Shown here in pieces: positions 7,709 to 10,392 of a stretch of 10,392 nt of DNA. Position 1 is the stretch's first letter, and every line of letters begins with the position of its first letter. Position numbers and translations under genes: made by a program. The notes beneath the pieces are model-generated. The model ran no database searches. It was not told the origin of the DNA and saw only the letters and a list, made by a program, of their open reading frames with translations. The stretch is from Ignavibacteria bacterium (GTDB lineage Bacteria; Bacteroidota; Ignavibacteria; Ignavibacteriales; Melioribacteraceae), in the NCBI GenBank assembly GCA_003233295.1, contig QILJ01000281.1, positions 1-10,392 on the forward strand. Direction: 5' to 3'.

Positions 7709-8625
7709 ATTTTTTCAGCAACTCTTAACTTGGCACTTCTAGATCTACTATTCTCATCAATTTCTTCGTCCGTCGGAACAACAGGTTTTTTTGTCAATAT
7801 TTTCAAGCTCGGAGTTGTATCACACACACAGATAGGGAATTCCGGTGGGCATACACACGTAAGCGTCTGTTGTTTGAAAAACTCTTTAACTATTCTATCT
7901 TCCAAAGAGTGAAAAGTGATCATTACAATTCTACCGCCTATCTTTAGTACAGATAAAGATTTTTCCAGGAAATCTTCAAGTTCATTTAATTCATCGTTCA
8001 CAAAAATTCGAAGTGCTTGGAAAATACGAGAAAGTGCTTTATTAACAACTCTCGAAGGAGTAATTTCTTCAACAATCCTGCGTAACTGCTCAGTCGTTTC
8101 AATTTTGCTCACTTTCCTATGCTCAACAATTCTTTTTGCAATACTTCTTGAATTCCTCTCCTCGCCGTATTTATAAATAATATTTGCAATTTCTTCTTCC
8201 TTAAAAGTATTAACTACAAATGAAGCAGGATATCCTTTCGACTTATCCATCCGCAAATCCAATGGTGAATTTTCTCTATATGTAAAACCAGAATCTTTAT
8301 TATCTAGTTGAAAAGAGGAAACACCAAGGTCTGCAAAAATGCCATCATATTTTTCAATGAACTCAATTCTTGAAACATTTAAAATATCAGTGAAACTTGT
8401 GTTATAGAGTTTAACTCTGTTGTCGTCTTTAAATAATGTTCTACAATGATCGTAAGCGGTTGAATCTTTATCGGTTCCGATGTACTTAGCGGATTTAGTA
8501 AGCTTTGATAAAATTTTTTTCGTGTGTCCACCAAAACCAATAGTTCCTTCAAAATATACACCCGATCTGTCGGTCACTAAATAATCAACTGTCTCGTCCA
8601 ATAAAACGGGTGTGTGATAAAGCAT
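7705..8625 (-). CDS. rsmH: 16S rRNA (cytosine-1402-N4)-methyltransferase
   Basis: RsmH (formerly MraW) uses S-adenosylmethionine to methylate N4 of C1402 in 16S rRNA, near the ribosomal P site. The 306-residue length is typical. HTPVLLDETVDYL (4-16) is the family start, and EGTIGFGGHTKKIL (26-39) is the SAM-binding loop. DLGVSSFQLD (99-108), LDLRMD (122-127), IFQALRIFVNDEL (201-213) and TFHSLEDRIVK (237-247) complete the signature set. The Cys-rich CVCPPEFPICVC (257-268) is also usual in this family. It follows mraZ after a 4-base gap and overlaps ftsL by 4 bases. No Shine-Dalgarno sequence lies close to the ATG; an AAAGAAG about 20 bases upstream is too distant. The ATG at 8625 places the conserved HTPVLL at residue 4, as in homologues, so the start looks right. 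Confidence 0.97.
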   Translation of the reverse strand: MLYHTPVLLDETVDYLVTDRSGVYFEGTIGFGGHTKKILSKLTKSAKYIGTDKDSTAYDHCRTLFKDDNRVKLYNTSFTDILNVSRIEFIEKYDGIFADLGVSSFQLDNKDSGFTYRENSPLDLRMDKSKGYPASFVVNTFKEEEIANIIYKYGEERNSRSIAKRIVEHRKVSKIETTEQLRRIVEEITPSRVVNKALSRIFQALRIFVNDELNELEDFLEKSLSVLKIGGRIVMITFHSLEDRIVKEFFKQQTLTCVCPPEFPICVCDTTPSLKILTKKPVVPTDEEIDENSRSRSAKLRVAEKI

Positions 8626-8629
8626 TACA

Positions 8630-9070
8630 TTACATATCCATTACTTCTTTGGCAATTTTTTCATACGAATCTTCAATGTCCTTCAAATACTCTTCATACA
8701 ATTGAGGATTCCAAACTTCTATATATTTATTCATACCAAGGATTAAAATTTCTTTTTCAATTTCCGCAAAATCGATCAATTTTTTGGGTACAAGCAGCCG
8801 TGATTGAGAATCAAATCTATCTTCGGCTGCTTCCTGCAGGAACATACGCATAAACTTTGCATCTTTAGGGTCAAAAGTATTCAGTTTATCCAATTTACTG
8901 GTAACTAACTCTTTCCAGTAATCCATTGGATAGATATTTATACATCTGGAAGAACCTCTTGTTAGAACAAAAGTATCGTTCGATTCCGATGAAACAAACT
9001 TTCTCATCCTTGCAGGAATGGAAATTCTTCCTTTTGCATCGATTGAATATTTATAACTTCCTAGAAACAT
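8630..9070 (-). CDS. mraZ: MraZ transcriptional regulator of the dcw operon
   Basis: MraZ is a DNA-binding protein with two AbrB/SpoVT-like swapped-hairpin halves that assembles into rings and regulates its own operon. The 146-residue protein starts MFLGSYKYSIDAKGRISIP, the classic N-terminal half, with DxxxR as DAKGR (11-15). The second copy of the motif is DSQSR (87-91), followed by LLVPKKL. Both halves are intact and the length is normal. It is the first gene of the operon. The probable promoter and four operator-like 7-mers lie immediately upstream, so autoregulation is likely. The ATG is preceded by an A-rich stretch with no Shine-Dalgarno sequence, but the start is secure because MFLG is the conserved terminus. 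Four bases separate its stop from rsmH. Confidence 0.96.
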   Translation of the reverse strand: MFLGSYKYSIDAKGRISIPARMRKFVSSESNDTFVLTRGSSRCINIYPMDYWKELVTSKLDKLNTFDPKDAKFMRMFLQEAAEDRFDSQSRLLVPKKLIDFAEIEKEILILGMNKYIEVWNPQLYEEYLKDIEDSYEKIAKEVMDM

Positions 9071-9078
9071 AATTTTTT

Positions 9079-9115
9079 GACACTTTTAGGGATTCTTAAA
9101 CACTTTTACCCACCA
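9079..9115 (-). promoter_or_regulatory. Probable MraZ operator (four boxes at 10-bp spacing)
   Basis: Read on the minus strand, four heptamers are spaced exactly 10 bp apart, each followed by TAA except the last, which is followed by AAA. They are TGGTGGG (9115-9109), AAGTGTT (9105-9099), GAATCCC (9095-9089) and AAGTGTC (9085-9079). Known MraZ sites are direct repeats in the mraZ leader with the same 10-bp period: TGGG-type boxes in Escherichia coli, and AAAGTG-type boxes in Mollicutes. Three of the four units here fit one or the other type, and the third is degenerate. The array lies between the promoter and the mraZ start, where bound MraZ would block transcription. The function is inferred from position and pattern. 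Confidence 0.65.
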
Positions 9116-9121
9116 CACCGA

Positions 9122-9151
9122 AAAATAACTCTTTTTTATGGGAAATGTCAA
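9122..9151 (-). promoter_or_regulatory. Probable promoter of the dcw operon
   Basis: A perfect -35 hexamer TTGACA lies at 9151-9146. TATTTT at 9127-9122 follows after an 18-bp spacer and matches four of six -10 bases. The same place also reads TATTTTTC, close to the TAnnTTTG -7 element used by Bacteroidetes. The DNA upstream is almost pure A/T, including a 12-bp palindrome at 9166-9177, and could act as an UP element. Transcription would begin near 9115, giving a leader of about 45 bases that carries the operator. Confidence 0.55.
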
Positions 9152-9217
9152 GTCTTTTTTGTTAATATTTTAAAATAAAAACCTTATAAGTTATTTAATT
9201 TAAGATGTTTACATGCA

Positions 9218-9245
9218 TTTAATCGGATACTATGTATTTTATAAT
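9218..9245 (+). promoter_or_regulatory. Possible promoter of the dehydrogenase gene
   Basis: TATAAT at 9240-9245 is a perfect -10 hexamer. The -35 candidate TTTAAT at 9218-9223, with a 16-bp spacer, matches only three of six bases. An alternative is TATTTTTG at 9277-9284, an exact TAnnTTTG Bacteroidetes-type -7 element, but its nearest upstream TTG-containing partner (9249-9252) is 24 bases away, slightly too far. The stretch is so AT-rich that chance matches are likely. Confidence 0.3.
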
Positions 9246-9313
9246 TATATTGCGATATTAATTTGTAAGAGAAGTATATTTTTGCTTAATTCCTCTATTC
9301 TTTAAATATTTTT

Positions 9314-9318
9314 AGGGA
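9314..9318 (+). promoter_or_regulatory. Ribosome binding site of the dehydrogenase gene
   Basis: AGGGA ends six bases before the ATG at 9325. It is a clearer Shine-Dalgarno sequence than at any dcw start in this window except murF, and it supports the chosen start. Confidence 0.65.
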
Positions 9319-9324
9319 AATTCA

Positions 9325-10137
9325 ATGAATAACAAAACTATTTTAATAACCGGAGCAACTGACGGTATTGGAAAGCAAACTGCTATTGAATTAGCAAAAC
9401 TTGGCGGGAAAATCATAATTCATAGCAGAAATGAGAAAAAGTGTAAAAAAACTGTCGCTGAAATAACCAATAAAACAGGAAATTCAGACATTGATCATCT
9501 TTCGGCGGATCTTGCCTCATTAGCTCAAGTAAAAGAGATGGCAAATGCAGTCATTTCAAAATATGAACGCTTGGACGTGCTGATCAATAATGCCGGTGTT
9601 TTTGAAAATGAAAAAATATTCACTTTTGATGGATATGAAATGACATTCGGCGTTAATCACCTGGCTCACTTTTTGCTGACAATTCTACTTCTCGATCTGA
9701 TCAAATCATCGGCGCCCTCCAGAATAATAAATGTAAGTTCAATGGCTCATAGCAGTAACGAATTTGATTTAAAAAATTTGAACAGCGAGAAATCTTTCAG
9801 CAGTTATAATGCTTACTCAATTTCAAAAGCAGCAAATATTTTATTTACATACAAGTTAGCTGAAGACTTGAAAGGGACCGGTGTAACTGTTAATGTGCTT
9901 CATCCCGGAGTTATCTCAACCAAACTTCTGCACAAAGGCTGGGCAATTGGCGGCGATAGCCTGGAAAGCGGCGCTGCAACATCGGTCTATCTAGCAAGCT
10001 CTAATGAAGTTGAAGGAATTACCGGGAAATATTTTGTGAATAAACATGAAAGCAGTTCCTCATCACTTACTTATGATAAGGAACTGCAAGAAAAACTTTG
10101 GGATGTGTGTTATAAAATGGTAGAAAAGTTTCTGTAA
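9325..10137 (+). CDS. Classical short-chain dehydrogenase/reductase (SDR), substrate unknown
   Basis: A 270-residue NAD(P)-dependent oxidoreductase of the SDR superfamily, expected in the cytoplasm. The Rossmann cofactor motif is TGATDGIG (9-16), with Arg35 after the second strand in HSRN suggesting NADP(H). NNAG (88-91), the catalytic Asn in GVNHLAHF (109-116), the catalytic Ser in NVSSMAHS (136-143) and Y164-S-I-S-K168 complete the active site. HPGVIST (193-199) follows, as in the family. The pattern FDGYEMTFGVNHLAHFLLT resembles the retinol dehydrogenase and protochlorophyllide reductase-like branch, but substrates in this group cannot be read from sequence. The gene is divergent from mraZ with 254 bp between them, and a strong terminator follows 58 bases after its stop. 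It looks like a single-gene transcript with no evident role in cell-wall synthesis. Confidence 0.9.
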   Translation: MNNKTILITGATDGIGKQTAIELAKLGGKIIIHSRNEKKCKKTVAEITNKTGNSDIDHLSADLASLAQVKEMANAVISKYERLDVLINNAGVFENEKIFTFDGYEMTFGVNHLAHFLLTILLLDLIKSSAPSRIINVSSMAHSSNEFDLKNLNSEKSFSSYNAYSISKAANILFTYKLAEDLKGTGVTVNVLHPGVISTKLLHKGWAIGGDSLESGAATSVYLASSNEVEGITGKYFVNKHESSSSSLTYDKELQEKLWDVCYKMVEKFL

Positions 10138-10146
10138 TATTATTTA

Positions 10147-10276
10147 TTCACAGCAGAGTTGCAAAGAGATTTTTAACCTCGAGGAGAATAATAATAAAAA
10201 CCCAACTTTAAAACTCGCTTAATAAGTCTAAAAAAGTTGGGTTTTTGACGAATAATCTTTGCGTTTCTGCGGTTAA
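10147..10276. repeat. Imperfect inverted repeat enclosing the terminator
   Basis: The 21 bases at 10147-10167 match the reverse complement of 10256-10276 at 16 positions. The shared core is GCAGA followed by GCAAAGA. From memory, GCAGAG/GCAAAG-type intergenic repeats occur in many copies in various bacterial genomes; I could not check this here. The intrinsic terminator lies inside the arms, offset by about 9 bases from their centre. A perfect 8-bp palindrome CCTCGAGG sits at 10177-10184. The whole could be a decayed palindromic mobile repeat, which is inference. Confidence 0.45.
10196..10246 (+). terminator. Rho-independent terminator, possibly bidirectional
   Basis: A perfect 14-bp stem pairs 10196-10209 (AAAAACCCAACTTT) with 10233-10246 (AAAGTTGGGTTTTT) around a 23-base loop. 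The 3' arm ends in five T's. The 5' arm begins with five A's, so the same hairpin could also stop transcription coming from the right on the minus strand. It lies 58 bases after the dehydrogenase stop. The loop is longer than usual for an intrinsic terminator, but the stem is strong. Confidence 0.8.
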
Positions 10277-10338
10277 ACCCAATCTATGCATTAAAAAAAC
10301 AGGCTAAGTTCTAAGCAATACAGCAAAATAAAAAGTAT

Positions 10339-10357
10339 CTAAAAGCCCAACTTTTAG
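10339..10357. repeat. Small hairpin related to the upstream terminator
   Basis: CTAAAAG (10339-10345) and CTTTTAG (10351-10357) form a perfect 7-bp stem with the 5-base loop CCCAA. The surrounding bases 10341-10364 resemble 10197-10223 in the terminator (both contain CCCAACTTT followed by CTTAATA), so this may be a second, partial copy of the same unit. Read on the minus strand, the stem is followed within a few bases by a T-rich run (10335-10326), so a weak terminator for a gene beyond the right edge is possible. No gene is visible in 10138-10392. Confidence 0.4.
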
Positions 10358-10392
10358 CTTAATATGCTGTTAATTATTTTTATTCAATGTTC

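Noticed and set aside
9249..9284. Bacteroidetes -33/-7 promoter for the dehydrogenase gene
   Set aside because: The -7 element TATTTTTG is exact, but the possible -33 partner is 24 bases away and imperfect, and such motifs arise easily in this AT-rich stretch. It is mentioned only as an alternative.
9071..9324. Riboswitch, small RNA or tRNA in the intergenic region
   Set aside because: Only short AT palindromes (9166-9177, 9183-9190) are present. No conserved aptamer core, cloverleaf or terminator-like hairpin is visible.
10138..10392. CRISPR array
   Set aside because: The repeated motifs are few, imperfect and partly inverted, without the regular repeat-spacer spacing of an array.

Overview
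The window holds the front half of a dcw (division and cell wall) operon on the minus strand, an unrelated dehydrogenase gene on the plus strand, and a short repeat-rich tail. The DNA is AT-rich. The protein signatures are typical Gram-negative types: an MraZ beginning MFLGSYKYSIDAKGR, an FtsI-type transpeptidase with one C-terminal PASTA domain, a short FtsL, and a MurE carrying the DNPR motif of meso-diaminopimelate enzymes. Most genes lack a clear Shine-Dalgarno sequence. This fits the Bacteroidota/Chlorobiota side of bacteria, and Ignavibacteria is my best guess. That assignment is inference from motif style, not from a database search.

Minus strand, 9151 down to 1 (read right to left): a promoter and a probable MraZ operator, then mraZ, rsmH (mraW), an ftsL-like gene, ftsI (with PASTA), murE, murF, mraY, murD, and the first 14 codons of a gene in the ftsW position. 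Every junction after mraZ-rsmH (a 4-nt gap) is an overlap of 1, 4 or 8 nt, so the nine genes are almost certainly one translationally coupled operon. Together they make and use lipid-linked peptidoglycan precursor. MurD, MurE and MurF build the peptide on UDP-MurNAc, and MraY attaches it to undecaprenyl phosphate. FtsI crosslinks it at the septum, with FtsL as part of the divisome. MraZ and RsmH are the usual regulatory and ribosome-modifying leaders of the cluster.

Intergenic 9071-9324: this holds the divergent promoters. The minus-strand promoter is followed by four 7-mers at exact 10-bp spacing, three of which resemble known MraZ boxes. The plus-strand promoter is weaker.

Plus strand 9325-10137: a complete classical short-chain dehydrogenase/reductase. 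After it, 10138-10392 contains no gene. It holds a strong intrinsic terminator nested inside an imperfect inverted repeat, and a second related hairpin near the edge.

I see no unknown defence, mobile or metabolic system here. The core is a conventional dcw cluster, and the most interesting signals are in the two non-coding stretches.
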